DNA of 64,000 nt, taken from contig NC_080541.1 in the NCBI RefSeq assembly GCF_028640845.1, forward strand, positions 153,949,502 to 154,013,501, in the 5' to 3' direction. Made by a program: the position numbers and the translations under genes. This stretch comes from Ahaetulla prasina (lineage: Eukaryota > Chordata > Lepidosauria > Squamata > Colubridae). The first letter of the stretch is position 1; each line of letters opens with the position of its first letter. Below the pieces are notes generated by a model, which saw only the letters and a program-made list of their open reading frames with translations, was not told the DNA's origin and made no database searches. Positions 21,634-33,412 of this stretch are shown piece by piece.

Positions 21634-23540
21634 CTATGAGATTCTACAATGCCTCCAACTTCTGAGTTCCTGATGCATTTTAGTTATCAGATACTAACTT
21701 TTATTCATGGCTCTGCAGTCCAGTGGATTCCGATGGTTCGTGATGGTGAATGGAGTGGGAGAAGAAGGAAATTCTTGGGCATGGAATATTTCCTGAAGCT
21801 GATTCAAGGAAGATATCTGATTGGCTCTGTACGTTATTTAACTGAGAGAAATAAGGCCAGATTGAATTCCTCCCAAGTCTTCAAAGTACCCCAGGGTGCT
21901 AATTTTGTATACTAGTGACAAGCATGGCAGGAAAGATGAGGACTTTGATTCAAACCAAAATGTCGCAATTTACATGCCTATAAAGCTAAGTATTTACTGC
22001 GGTAAATGTATATTTTTAGTGAGTGTTTTTGCATCATCTTTCTTACTAAGCCTTTTGAACTTGTGCTCATGTCCAGGAATGTTTTTTTAGCTTTCCATAG
22101 CAAAGGGTCCAACAAAACAGAAAGGCAGTTTCTGAAGGCTTGGTTAACTAGCATGTGCTTATTTCAGAGAGGCTGTGAGGGAGGACTTATGGAATAAAAT
22201 TCATCTGTGTGCAAGGACTCCACTCCAGTCACAGATGTGAGTGGTTAACTGTACAAGCAAGGAGAGCAAATCCACACAACAATACTTCATTCACCAGAGA
22301 AATCTGCAGTGGATTACAGTTTCTCTATGGTTACGTCTGTTCTTAATTTACTGCTTTTATTCAGTTTTCAACCATAAATGAGCCCCTTATGAGACATTCG
22401 CTATGCAGAATTGACAACTCTTTTTATCTGCTTGAAAAATATTTTTGGATAATAATTTATGGTTAGGAAATATTTTAAGCAGCTTCAATAGTTACATTAT
22501 ATTCATTCAAAGCTTAATGATGCAGTGACTCCCCATTTTTATTTTTTAAGAAAAGAAATCCAGGACAATCTGGTAATTTCACATATTTATAACAAAACAT
22601 AGCTGCTTGGCCGAATAGGAAAACAATTTTTTAAAAGATATATTTCATGGTACTGTGATATGTTTTTTCTCCCCCTCCTCCATCCAATATTTTGAAACGT
22701 TACTTCTCATTAGAAACCTTATTAGGGAATTTTAACAAATGTTTGTGTAAGTATGAAAAAAATCTATAAAAAGACGTATTTATATTGTATTCATTTATGT
22801 TCTCTTCATGTATGCACATATTGTCCACATAAGTATATGTGTGAGTATATGTTCATAGGTTTTTGTCAGAGTTGACTATTAATGCTTAAAGGCACAAGAC
22901 AGGGGTACTATAATATTTACCTATCAAATTAAAAAGTGAACAGAATAATATTATTTCCTTAATTAAAGTTTATATTGTTATTGTCTTATCTGGTGACCTA
23001 TTGTATGGAATTAATTATTATTTTATATTTCAGGGGGCTCATCTAGGAAACAGTATAAAATATATTAATTATCAAGTTGTATAAATCATTGTAATCTTAA
23101 TAATTGGCTTTACTTTTGCCTTCTGTTGTGTAAACTTGGACTTTTAAAAAAATAAATCATGAAGTTGATCTTTGTATCATAATCCCAGGGTGAACCATAA
23201 AAACAAGGGATGACAAGACAGAATGTTGGACCATCTAGGTCAGTACTGTCTTCACTGAAAAGGCTAAGCAGTCCAAAAATTCAGATAACTGGTCTTAGTA
23301 ATTACAGGGATTGACTTTTGGGCTTTTCTACAAACAGATGAGTGCTGTCTCTAGAGCTAAAAATTTTCTTAAACTTATAAATGGCTCATAGATGCAAAGA
23401 AGAATATGTTTCAATTTCTGTTTCTGATTCTACAATTTTAGGGAAGCTAGATGACAATGGTTTAGATTAACATAACTGGATAGTTTATTACATTTTAATT
23501 TGCATGTTGAATTAGTAGGGCTCATGGGAAGGCTTGGCAC
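21634..23540. other. Unassigned DNA
   Basis: No recognised repeat. An 88-codon ORF at 21649-21915 has no recognisable domain. Confidence 0.4.
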
Positions 23541-25377
23541 TTGGATGAAAGTTATGTTCTAGAAGGGAACTATGATATTGTTCAAGGCAACGACTTCCAG
23601 CAAAGAATCAAGTATAATGATAGATTTTGTTACATCTTGATTTCCTATCAATATACATCCTTGGAGAGACACCATCCATTGGCTACAAAAGAGAGAAGTC
23701 GCTTCAGTGATATGGAACACTTTTATTAATTGAGACAATAATAATGAGGCTGTAGAAAGTCTTCCAAGGTGGCAAATTCCCTTTTGTATTATTTTAGATT
23801 AATTTAAAGTGTTGGCATACAAACTTTACAACTTAATTCTTGGCAAAATATGAACATTTTCAGACTCATTGATACTCAGGGAATCTTATGCTATGTCAGA
23901 GGAAACTCCCAGAAGATAAACAAAGGGAAACACTTCAATGAGGTTCTTGCGGTGTTTTCCTCATTAGCAGATACTGTGTCTTGAGTGGGGTACAAGTGCT
24001 TTAGGACAAATTTTCCTGATATTAGCAAAAAACAACATTGTATTTACTGGCAAATGCACTTTATGATTTTTTTAAAAAAATATTTTTGTGGAGCCATAAG
24101 TAATCTGAATTTTTAAAAGTATAATAAAAAAAATTAAATAGTAGATTTCAAAAATAAATAAATAAAAGGACATGTATAACTACTGTATTCAATTTCACTC
24201 CTGTTCAGTGAACTAGCTACTGTAACTCTTCCGATTTAGAGGTTCCAGCTCTTCATTTCTTTTCAATGTATAGGTCTGATTTCAGATAAAAGTATTTTTA
24301 TGCTATTAATTTTCATTTGTTTTCTTACCAAGTTGATACACTGTGGTTGCAAACTAAGTGTTTCTTCCATTTATTAGCAGTTTCTCAGTTAGAATATAAT
24401 ACGCATGATAGAATCCTAGCCAAAACCCTCATAGTAATTAATATATTTAAAATACACTGATGGAACCAAACACTCTTCTCTTTTATCAATGATTTTAAAT
24501 GGGGTAAGTTGCCTGACCCTCATTTACCTGATGTTTTAATTCCTTTTTTGATGAGTGGCAATCAAACTGTATCATTAACCTGTTAGCAAAATTAGTTGTT
24601 ACTAAGATCTCTAGAATGCAATTATTAAATGAGCCAGCCCAAAAAAGGAGACATTTCAATGCATCCCTACATGTCCTTATCAGTTGCCTTTCAGAATCAC
24701 AGAAATCAAAGCTATAACTTTTATTCTCACTCAAGCCAAGGACCACTTAGTCCCAAGCACACGCAACTAACAATTCTAAAGCACAAGGACATTTTAGGGT
24801 CCCTTTCCCTAATTATTATTTTACCTTCAGGGGATGGGGAGGACTGTGAAGCCCAGGGAAGCAATTCAATCATGAACAACAACTGGAATGTCTATAGACA
24901 TATTTCAACAACATTGTTATTGTGGCTAGAATTTTGAAAGTTTTCACAAGCTAGCAATATGAAATGTGTGACAAGGTGGGGTTTAGTTTTCAACAGCAGC
25001 TGAAAGTATTGCCATGTTTCATTTTCTCTTAAGCAAAAGGGGTAAGAAATATTATTAGAAGAAAATTTATTACTCAGCCTTCTATGTCTTGCTTGAGTTC
25101 CTAAGAACAAATGTTCTAGGCCACAACTGTTCACAAATCTAGAAATTTTACAATTTTATTAGAAAAGAAATTTGTGTTTCAGTACTTCATGATGACAATT
25201 GAAGTTACTGATTAATATAATGCTATCTTGGAGTCTCTTTGATTTCATTTTTTTTCTAACTCATCAGCTGCTTGTCTATTTAACCATAACCACAGACCTG
25301 TGGTCATAGTGACGGCAACAGTTTTCCAAAATGTCCATTTTTAGAAATGGACCATTCTGGTTATTTTATTTATTTAT
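23541..25377. other. Unassigned DNA
   Basis: No feature that I can support; ORFs up to 102 codons overlap on both strands near 24495-24937 and carry no motif. Confidence 0.4.
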
Positions 25378-25712
25378 TTATTTATTTATTATATTTGTAT
25401 ACCGCCCTTCTCCCGAAGGACTCAGGGCGGTTCACAGCCAATAAAAACAACAGAAAACATATAATACATATAAAACAGCTAAAAACAGTATAGAAAACTT
25501 ATTCAATTGATGGCCTAAAACTTTTAAATACAAATTTAAAACCCCGTTTAAAACCCCTGATTTAAAACCCCAATTTAAAACTATGTTCACGCTAGTCCTG
25601 CTCTTCGAAACAACAACGTCTTCAGCTCGCGGCGGAAGGTCCGGAGGTCGGGGAGTTGACGAAGCCCCAGAGAGAGCTCGTTCCAGAGGGTAGGAACATG
25701 ATGCAGCAAAGA
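25378..25712 (-). mobile_element. L2-like LINE 3' end, reverse strand
   Basis: The reverse complement reads PTLWNEL, then LRQLPDLRTFRRELKT, the same C-terminus as the LINE at 5189 (ORF end near 8160-8268), followed by its 3' UTR, the stem-loop CCGCCCTGAGTCCTTCGG...AGAAGGGCGG and a (TAAA)n tail. About 335 bp, 5'-truncated. It adjoins sequence from a different LINE at its 5' side. Confidence 0.85.
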
Positions 25713-25875
25713 GAGATTGTCTATAATTCTCAACAAGGCCGGGGTCATCTTTTTTGAAGATCGGTATGACCGTTGCTAATGACCATATGTCAGGCAAGGA
25801 GCTCATTCTAAAAGATACTTCATAGATATGAATAGCTTTTGTTTTCCTGCCAATAAGAGTGCATGCAGCATGCAC
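25713..25875 (-). pseudogene. Fragment of a second LINE reverse transcriptase, reverse strand
   Basis: The reverse reading gives MSSLPDIWSLATVIPIFKK, then D-P-G-x-x-E-N-Y-R, the start of a LINE reverse-transcriptase domain (PIFKK...NYRP). It is unlike the CR1 and L2-like copies here. R4/Dong- or jockey-like families are possible but I cannot place it. It stops at NYR and is followed at once by the L2-like C-terminus, in one open frame. Confidence 0.6.
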
Positions 25876-25947
25876 TTACGTAAGGTATTTGGTGTTTTCT
25901 GTAGTGGGGCTTGAAGTTGAATTGCGGTCATCTTGACCGCAGATCTT

Positions 25948-26213
25948 TTTTTTTATTTATTTGCATTTATATCCCGCCCTTCTCCGAAGACTCAAGGCGG
26001 CTTACACTATGTTAGCAATAGTCTTCATTCTATTTGTATATTTATATACAAAGTCAACTTATTGCCCCCAACAATCTGGGTCCTCATTTTACCTACCTTA
26101 TAAAGGATGGAAGGCTGAGTCAACCTTGGTCCTGGTGGGACTAGAACCTGCAGTAATTGCAGGCAGCTGCTGTTAATAACAGACTGCATTAGCAGCCTGA
26201 GCCACAGAGGCCC
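25948..26213 (-). mobile_element. tRNA-SINE with L2-type tail, reverse strand
   Basis: On the reverse strand: a tRNA-like head (TGGCTCAGGCTGCTAATGC type), body GGTTGACTCAGCCTTCC... AAAATGAGGACCC, then a 3' end CCGCCTTGAGTCTTCGG..GAAGGGCGGGATATAAATG matching the L2-like LINE end. Near full length, like 27525 and 57862. Confidence 0.88.
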
Positions 26214-26221
26214 TTATCTTT

Positions 26222-26682
26222 GTTAACATATATATTTTTTATAATGTCGGGGCCACGTTTTCTGCCAAAAAGAGTGCAATTTGATGATCCAAACTTTGAA
26301 GAAACTGTTCTAACGTGGTATGAAGAAGCAGAGAGTAATCTGAGTGAAGTGGAATCAGATTGCAATGAAAATATTGTAATAGACGACGTGGAACCCACTG
26401 CAACGATGATGACGCACCTGATGCAATTGATGACCAGGTACAATCTACGTCATGCAATAATTTATATGGCATGAACAAATTCAAATGGTCTTCTGCACTT
26501 TTGGAAGCCATAGATCCAGAACCAGTAGTCACAATATTGTAGTGCAATTAACTGGACTACAGCCAGCAGCTAGAGCGGTTATTATAACCTTATGTCCATA
26601 ATAGTTATGTCCATAACTATTATAACCTTATGTCCATAATAGCGTAGCCGAAATAGTACGTCTATGGTTAAGGGTTAAATTA
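26222..26682 (+). pseudogene. Probable piggyBac-like transposase relic
   Basis: From ATG at 26244 an acidic N-terminal reading (MSGPRFLPKRVQFDDPNFEE, then many E, D, S) runs for ~50 residues. After one frameshift near 26400 the frame continues with DDDAPDAIDDQ and LYGMNKFKWSS at ~26455-26490. An acidic N-terminus followed by a YGKN-x-FKWS-like block is what I recall of piggyBac-type transposases. The stretch is bordered by TTAA at 26222 and by GGGTTAA at 26676-26682, fitting TTAA-targeting elements. The DDD catalytic core is absent. Confidence 0.45.
26579..26642. repeat. 24-bp direct repeat around a small hairpin
   Basis: TATAACCTTATGTCCATAAT occurs twice with a 38-base period. ATAGTTATGTCCATAACTAT between them folds into a 9-bp stem. 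Possible sub-terminal repeats of the piggyBac-like relic. Confidence 0.7.
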
Positions 26683-27524
26683 AAATTTGAAATTATATTT
26701 CTCTAGTCATGACAATCTTTTGGGGCCTAGCATCCACAGTGATCCTGTGGAGACTAGCTTAAATACTATCCTTCCTTTACCTACAAAGAGTATGATAACC
26801 ACTAATCTGTTGTTAAAATATCCCTGTCATTTCAAAATAATTGTTATTTAGAGATTACTCTGTTCCATTCTTCTTTGTTCCATACATTTTCATTCTGACT
26901 ACTACATATATTACTAATCTACACACCCGAAGACTGCATTAGTTTACTACATACTATTACACGTAGTAATATTGTAAAAGGAATATAAATCTATTAATTA
27001 TCCTTCAATCAAGGCTTCTCAAATGTGATCTGTATCTACCTGGAAAGTAGATCACAAACAAATTTGAAGAACAATCCCAAATTTTATGGAAGCATAATCA
27101 AAAATGTATTTCTATTCTGCCTACACAAACTTAAAGCCAAGACAAGATTTTTCACAGTTTAAATAGCATGCATCAATTCAAAATTTCATGTAAAACAAGA
27201 AATAAGAGTAGGCAGAATTATACAAATTAAGCATGCCATTTCCCATTTTCCCATGATCCTTTGTTTGGTTATCCTTTCTATTATATATACACAACATATG
27301 ATTTAAACAGCTTTATTATTAATTTCCAATGAAAAGACATTATTTTATGAAGTTACAAAATTATATTATTATTTTATAGACTGAAACTGAACCATTGAAA
27401 AGACTAAATGTATATTTTTTTTCTAACACTCAACCCGCTGTCCCCCAAATCATTAGTTTTATTATTGGAGAGCACACCATCAAAAAGTTTGTAAAATCCC
27501 TGGGTTTTTTTGTTTTTTGTTTTG
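26683..27524. other. Unassigned AT-rich DNA
   Basis: No gene or repeat recognised. Confidence 0.45.
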
Positions 27525-27778
27525 TTTACATTTATATCCCGCCCTTCTCCAAAGACTCAGGGCGGCTTACAGTGTGTAAGGCAATAGTCTCATTCTATTT
27601 GTATATTTACAAAGTCAACTTATTGCCCCCCCAACAATCTGGGTCCTCATTTTACCTACCTTATAAAGGATGGAAGGCTGAGTCAACCTTGGGCCTGGTG
27701 GGATTCGAGCCTGCAGTAATTGCAGGCTGCTGTGTTTTAATAACAGGCTATCTTACAGCCTGAGCCACCACGGCCCTT
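27525..27778 (-). mobile_element. tRNA-SINE with L2-type tail, reverse strand
   Basis: Same family and orientation as 25948: tail ACATTTATATCCCGCCCTTC, body with CAATCTGGGTCCTCATTTTA, box-B-like GGATTCGAGCC region near 27701-27712 (the strand shown is the complement), and head ending in GAGCCACCACGGCCC. The (TTTG)n at its left is the tail. Confidence 0.88.
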
Positions 27779-27782
27779 TAAG

Positions 27783-27805
27783 TTTTAACCCTTTAAGGGT
27801 TAAGT
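27783..27805. repeat. TTAACCC-TTTAA-GGGTTAA inverted repeat
   Basis: A near-perfect 19-bp palindrome with TTAA at both ends, resembling two abutting TTAA/CCC-type transposon ends. It lies 1.1 kb from the piggyBac-like relic. The connection is conjecture. Confidence 0.5.
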
Positions 27806-28363
27806 CATTTTTACCAGAACTTTTACAAGTACATCACTAATCTAAACACTCTTCCTTTCAAGACAATCTGTCTAGTTGGCCTGGTGCATGGAACAGCTTT
27901 CTGTTAAAAAAACAACAGAAACCTCCTATTATACTTTTGACTTTTTACTTCTTATTATTCACTTTTCACTTGTCTAGCCATGACATATTTTAACGGCTTA
28001 CAACAATAACAAATAAATGTATATATAAATATATAAAACATATAAAATATTACATGAACATTTTGAATCTCTATAAACCAGTTCAAGCTGGGGGGGAAAA
28101 AAACACCTCTGGCTAAAGAAGCTTTTCCCAAAAGGCAAAAACAGCTTTTAAGGGAATTCATTTTGGCTTGGGGAATGCAACAGAAGCTTTCTTTCTGTGT
28201 GACTAACTATCAGAAAATGAGGTCATTTTTATAGGACCTCTGCTACTGATCTTATCTCTGGGCAGGCTCATAGTAAAGTAGTCAATAGCTAGCGAGTAAA
28301 TAAATTGGAGTTTCAGGGTCACTCAACTAGATTTCTTTACATCATTGGTGCCATACACTATTA
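27806..28363. other. Unassigned DNA
   Basis: No gene or repeat recognised. Confidence 0.45.
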
Positions 28364-28371
28364 ACTCTAGA

Positions 28372-28560
28372 CAGTGGTGGTATTCAGCTGGTTCAGACCG
28401 GTTCAGGCAAACCAGTAGTGGCGATTGCACCCCGGTGATAGGCTGTCCTATTTAGTCATGTTTTCGAGGCCAGGTGCATGCGCGGAAGGTGCACGCACAA
28501 AGCGAGCATGCATGTGGCAAACTGCTGGAATAAAAACAAAATACATGGAACCCACCTCTG
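28372..28560 (+). mobile_element. hAT MITE, 189 bp
   Basis: Left end CAGTGGTGGTATTCAGC, right end GGAACCCACCTCTG; flanks ACTCTAGA (28364-28371) and CCTCTAGC (28561-28568) match at 6 of 8. The first 60 bases (GGTTCAGACCGGTTC) relate to the GGTGAAATCC-type MITEs, the interior does not (GCATGCGCGGAAGGTGCACGC). Confidence 0.75.
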
Positions 28561-28568
28561 CCTCTAGC

Positions 28569-30010
28569 TATTTGTATCAGATTGTCAAGATCATGCAGGG
28601 TATTCTAGGTCTTTGCAATTCATCAGTTTTTCTACTTAATTATAGAATCACCCATGATATGGATGAATTATATGAATCACCCATGATGAAACCGATATGG
28701 AATTAAAAGTGCAATAACTATAAGCACTGTAGGAAAGAGCAATGGATATGCTTGTTATCCCTTGTCACATGTCAGTGATGTGCTAAAGGAGGAATTTCAT
28801 TCATGATGTTAATCATGCCTAATCCAAATGAAAGAAATAATAGATTAAGACATGATAGGTATCAGTTCGAATTAAAACAATTTGAGAGTTATTGAGCCCT
28901 ATTCAGCTGAGAGAATGGCAGACCTACTCCAGGCATTTTATGAAACTGATTTTGAATTTTGTTAACGTTACCAAAGAACAGGAAATTTTAAAGCCTGCAT
29001 GAAGGTAAATATATATATATATTAAATATTGTATTTCCTGTACTTTGTGTCATTATTAATAGTTTAATAGTAGCAACTACTGCTTTTGACAAAAATTAAT
29101 TTGTTTTCATGATTATAGAAGCACCCGGACTTATTCTCACTATTCAAATTTTATTCTTCCATACCTGAGAAGAAAAAGATTCTTGAATGTATGCTGCATT
29201 CAAGACAACAAAGGGTAGAGTTCTTATCTCAAGAGCACTTAAAAAGACTTAAGAATAGTTGATAATTATTAACCTATTGTTAAGACGTGCACTATTAGTT
29301 CAAGGTTGCCTTTAAATTTCCATTCAAAAAAGCCTTTATCAAAATGCTTAATTCAAAAGGATTTATGACACTAAAGTGAAGGGAGGGAAAGTTTTTATCT
29401 GGAATCCCACATGATGACACTGCAAACTTCCCAAACTCGGCTATCTATCATTATATTTGTCATAATTGACTAGGAAAATGTTCAAAGTTTCTACTTAATC
29501 AGAGATTTATATGTTCATAGGATTATGATAATATCAGGTTAGATGAAAGACGTAAAGTAAATTGAATAGCAGCATATTCTGTATTACTGAGGTACAATTA
29601 ATAGAAAAACTACAGGTAGCAATAGTGTTGAGTTTATCTTTACTACAGATTAAAATCTTCAGGGTAGAAAAAGACTGGTTAGTTATTACCGGGAGAATGT
29701 ATGCCAAAAATTGATGAGTGCTATAACCTACGGTTGCAAATAAATGTTTCAATGTAATGAATACATAGCATGTAGAAAATCTTAAAATGTGCATATTCAA
29801 ATGCCTCATTTATGTATTGCCTTGGTAAGAAATTATCCCTTCTATTCATTTTGTGTAGTTGGAGCAGAATTTATTCCACAACAGGAACAATATGCAACCA
29901 CAACTTAGTAGGATCAAGTTATTTCCATTTCAAGAGATTACTTTCTTAAGAGAAAGTAGTGCATTCAGGGGAAGTAATCATATACTTCTGCCAAACTATA
30001 TGGTAGACCA
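28569..30010. other. Unassigned DNA
   Basis: No gene or recognised repeat; a short (AT)n at 29008-29020. Confidence 0.45.
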
Positions 30011-30213
30011 TGTATAGCATATTATTGTAATGTGATACTACAACCATGGTAAGTACTCTCCTAGCAACTACAGCAAAAATATTGAATAAGGCTTGAATAA
30101 AGCCAAATAACTGATGTCAGATGTTATGAATGGAATTTGCTCTCAGTATGAACTTAGTAGGATTGTGCAGAAGTGAAGCATTTTTTCAAAAATACTTCAC
30201 AAAGGAGTGTGGG
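30011..30213 (+). repeat. 203-bp direct duplication, copy 1
   Basis: Starts TGTATAGCATATTATTG and ends CAAAGGAGTGTGGG. Aligns base for base with 31301-31504 with about nine substitutions and one indel (about 95% identity, counted by eye). No ORF or transposon ends are visible in it. Confidence 0.92.
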
Positions 30214-30686
30214 TTCCTTCTTACTAAAGCACAGTGGCTTCATTGCTTTGCTTGTTCTGTTTCTTCCCACAGTGATTGTAGCTAAAAGAGGCCTTTGAGG
30301 ATGTTACACATTCACAGCTACTGGAACTACTGGCTGTAGTTTCAAGATGATGCAAAATACTTTGTCAAGAAGTATCAAACTACTATTTTGATTTAGTGGA
30401 AATCATTATATTGCAACTTCTGTGTCACAGCTTGTCAAATAATATATATTTTTTCTAAATAATTTTATATATGTAGGTAGGAGTCTGGTGGGTTTTTTTC
30501 AACTGCTGTTTCCCTCCTTGCATTGCTGATTTCTCTAGTAATAAATGTTACTTCACATTCTTTCTATCTAATCATGCTTTGGGGCAAGGACCATTGTAAT
30601 TTTAGTTACCTTCAATTCAGGTAAATTCTGAATTTGCAACAGGCTAATTGTTCAATTATTGTAAGCATTAATAATGTAGAGCCGAG
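30214..30686. other. Unassigned DNA between duplication copies
   Basis: No gene or repeat recognised. Confidence 0.45.
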
Positions 30687-30916
30687 GTGGCGCAGTGGTT
30701 AGAGTGCAGTACTGCAGGCTACTTCAGCTGACTGCTAGCAGCAGTTCGGCAGTTCAAATCTCATCAGCTCAAGGTTGACTCAGCCTTCCATCCTTCCGAG
30801 GTGGGTAAAATGAGGACACAGATTGTTGGGGCAATATGCTGATTCCGTAAACTGCTTAGAGAGGGCTGTGAAGCACTATGAAGTGTTATATTAGTCTAAG
30901 TGCTATTGCTATAATT
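30687..30916 (+). mobile_element. tRNA-SINE, 'GCTATTGCTAT' tail type
   Basis: Head GCCGAGGTGGCGCAGTGGTT with box A, box B AGTTCAAATCTCATC, then the body shared with 57862 (GGTTGACTCAGCCTTCCATC, AAAATGAGGAC, GATTGTTGGGG). The 3' end is different: CTGCTTAGAGAGGGCTGTGAAGC ... CTAAGTGCTATTGCTAT. Good preservation. Confidence 0.88.
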
Positions 30917-30926
30917 ACATTATAAT

Positions 30927-31157
30927 ATAAGAGCTGTGGTGATGCAATGGTTAGAATGCAGTATTGCAGGCTGATTCTGCTCACTGCCAGAGATTTGATC
31001 CTCACCAGCTCAGGGTTGACTCAGCCTTCCATCCTTCTGAGGTCTGTAAAATGAGGACCCAGTTTATTGGGGGAAATCTGCTGATTCTGCAAACTGCTTA
31101 GAGGGGGCTGTAAAGCACAGTAAAGCAGCATATAAATCTAAGTACTATTGCTATTAA
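30927..31157 (+). mobile_element. tRNA-SINE, second tandem copy
   Basis: Same family and strand as 30687, more diverged (GAGCTGTGGTGATGCAATGG head; AAGTACTATTGCTATT tail). Only ~10 bases separate the two. Either independent insertions at one tail or a tandem duplication. Confidence 0.85.
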
Positions 31158-31300
31158 GAAATATTGAACTGTTACTGTTGCTTTTCAAAATCTGGAACAA
31201 TTAAATCAGTAGCATGTATCTTAAAGTATTAGGATTCAACAATACCTCTAGAACAGACCTGAGCATTTTATGCCTTTGGGACTTTTCCACTCTGGGACTG

Positions 31301-31504
31301 TGTATAGCATATTATTGCAATGTGATACTACAATCATGGTAAGTTCTTTCCTAGCAACTACAGCAAAAATATTGAATAAGGCTTGAATAAGGCTAAAGAA
31401 CTGATGTCAGATGCTATGAATGGAATTTGCTCTCAGTATGAACTTAGTAGGATTGTGCAGAAGTGAAGCATTTTTTTCAAAACTACTTCACAAAGGAGTG
31501 TGGG
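31301..31504 (+). repeat. 204-bp direct duplication, copy 2
   Basis: Partner of 30011-30213. After the shared CAAAGGAGTGTGGG the flanks diverge at once. Confidence 0.92.
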
Positions 31505-33042
31505 CCCGCAGACTGTTCCAATCTGGCACACAGCAGCAGGTTGCTGGGGGAGATGGGGCATTGGTGGCAGGGATGGGGAAGCACAATTGGGGACAGGATG
31601 TTGGCAGCGGGGAGTGGGTGGCATCACTTAGGGGTGGAGCATTGGTGGGGCAGCAACAGCAGCAGCTCTCCACAACAGTCTCAATTTCTCATGTAGCTCC
31701 TTGGGAAAATTAATTGCCCACCCTGTCTTAGTGGTAAGATCTTAGTTGGCTTAATTCTCTACAAAGGGGACACTTTTTTTAATGCTATCATTGGAATCAT
31801 GATCTATAAAATAGAAATTATATAGGTTGAGGTCCAGGTATCAAATTATCTATATCCAATTATATTAAAGATCTCTCCATATCCAGATATATGGAAAGCT
31901 AAAACAGTGGTAACTAGAAAGAAGTTGTTGTAATTCTTAGTGATACATATAATGCAAACTTGCTTGCAAAATCTGATTATTGTAATAGGAAAGGTACCTG
32001 AAAGAGCAAAATTAGTAAAGATGCTGGATGAAGAGGGTTGTTTGGTGTTCAAAATTTGCCTTAATAAATAAAACTGGCCATCATAATTTCTGCTGTACCC
32101 TCTTCTGCTGCAGAAATTTGAAGGCTTGCTGTTTCCTGGTGCCAAAGGAAAAAAAGAAAAAGTATCATTCGTTTAGTGAAAATTTTTTACATATTACATT
32201 TAAGATAATTATAATAATAAATTCAGATATTTATGCTTAAATTAGATTGTCAAGAGCCTCCATTTCTTCCATCAATTTTAGCCACTCAGTAGTGAGTCAG
32301 TTTTTAAAAAATGTATTTCCTGCTCTTAGTAGTAGAGAAAGAAATTGGCACTTGACTTCTTTTAAGGTTCTTTTCTTTTGCTTAATGTAGATTTGATGTT
32401 CTACAAATTTTAATGGAATTTTGTAAAAAGCCATCACATTCTGCCTGGTCAGGCTGGTAAAACCAAGTTTAAATGGTGATGGGCAGCTAAGGATTTTTTT
32501 TTTCCTTTCCTTTCCTTTTTGTGAATTCCTTTGTATGCAGCAGATGTAATTAATGGAAAGCAATTTGCTGGTATCTTTTCACACTTCCTTTGTGGAAATG
32601 TACAAAACTAATCTCCCCAAACAAAATGCAAAACAACGGTTGAAAGTCTGTCCTTTAACCTTTCAATGAATTTTAAAAATGCCTATTGGAGATGCACATT
32701 AATAATGGCTGTTAAGCTCAAGGGAATACTTTATATTCATCCGTGCTTCATCAGGCAGGTTCGTGGCCTCTGCTGTAATGCAGTGGCTCCCTCTATTCCA
32801 AAAACAGTATGGGGGAAGGACGATAAGTACTCCTTGGTAATTAAAAATGTTACTAGAATTGTTACTGAGAAAACCCCTAATGCTAAGAATGTTTCTGGAA
32901 TAAAAAGTCAGCATACTAAAATTCAAGAAAAATGAGCCAAATTGTGCTCTGTGCTGACAATCCAGAACAGCTTATATGCGATGGCACAATGATTTTCAAT
33001 GCATGGACTCTGTCATCCAATGCTGGTTTTCTCCCAAATATA
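31505..33042. other. Unassigned DNA
   Basis: 31505-31700 is G-rich (GGGG, CAGCAGCAG runs) with chance ORFs up to 97 codons on both strands. The remainder is AT-rich with nothing recognised. Confidence 0.4.
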
Positions 33043-33412
33043 TAGAATAGAATAGAATAGAATAGAATAGAATAGAATAGAATAGAATAGAATAGAATAG
33101 AATAGAATAGAATAGAATTTTTATTGGCAAAGTGTGATTGGACACACAAGGAATTTCTCTTGGTGCATATGGTGTCAGTGTACATAAAAGAAAAGATACC
33201 TTCATCAAGGTACAACACTTACAACTCTTAATGATAGTCATAGGGTACAAGTTTAACACTTAATGATACAACGCTTGCTGATAGTCATAGGATACAATTT
33301 AGCAATCAGGAAACAATCAATTACAGTATAAATCGTAAGGATATAAGCAACAAAGTTACAGTCATAAGTGGAAGGAGATGGGTGATGGGAACGATGAGAA
33401 GATTATTAATAG
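33043..33412 (-). mobile_element. Snake1-type CR1-L3 LINE 3' UTR, reverse strand, with (AATAG)n
   Basis: The (AATAG)n run at 33043-33118 is followed by the reverse complement of the family 3' UTR (ATTGGCAAAGTGTGATTGG, then the TCATAGGGTACAA repeats typical of the family, then GGTGATGGGAACGATGAGAAG). No coding part remains. Confidence 0.87.

Noticed and set aside
26189..26547. Reverse ORFs of 84 and 102 codons
   Set aside because: Antisense to the piggyBac-like reading; no motif.
30011..31504. The 203-bp duplication as a pair of LTRs
   Set aside because: It begins TG but ends GG, no flanking target duplication was seen, and the interior holds only SINEs and unassigned DNA; kept as an open finding, not called an LTR element.
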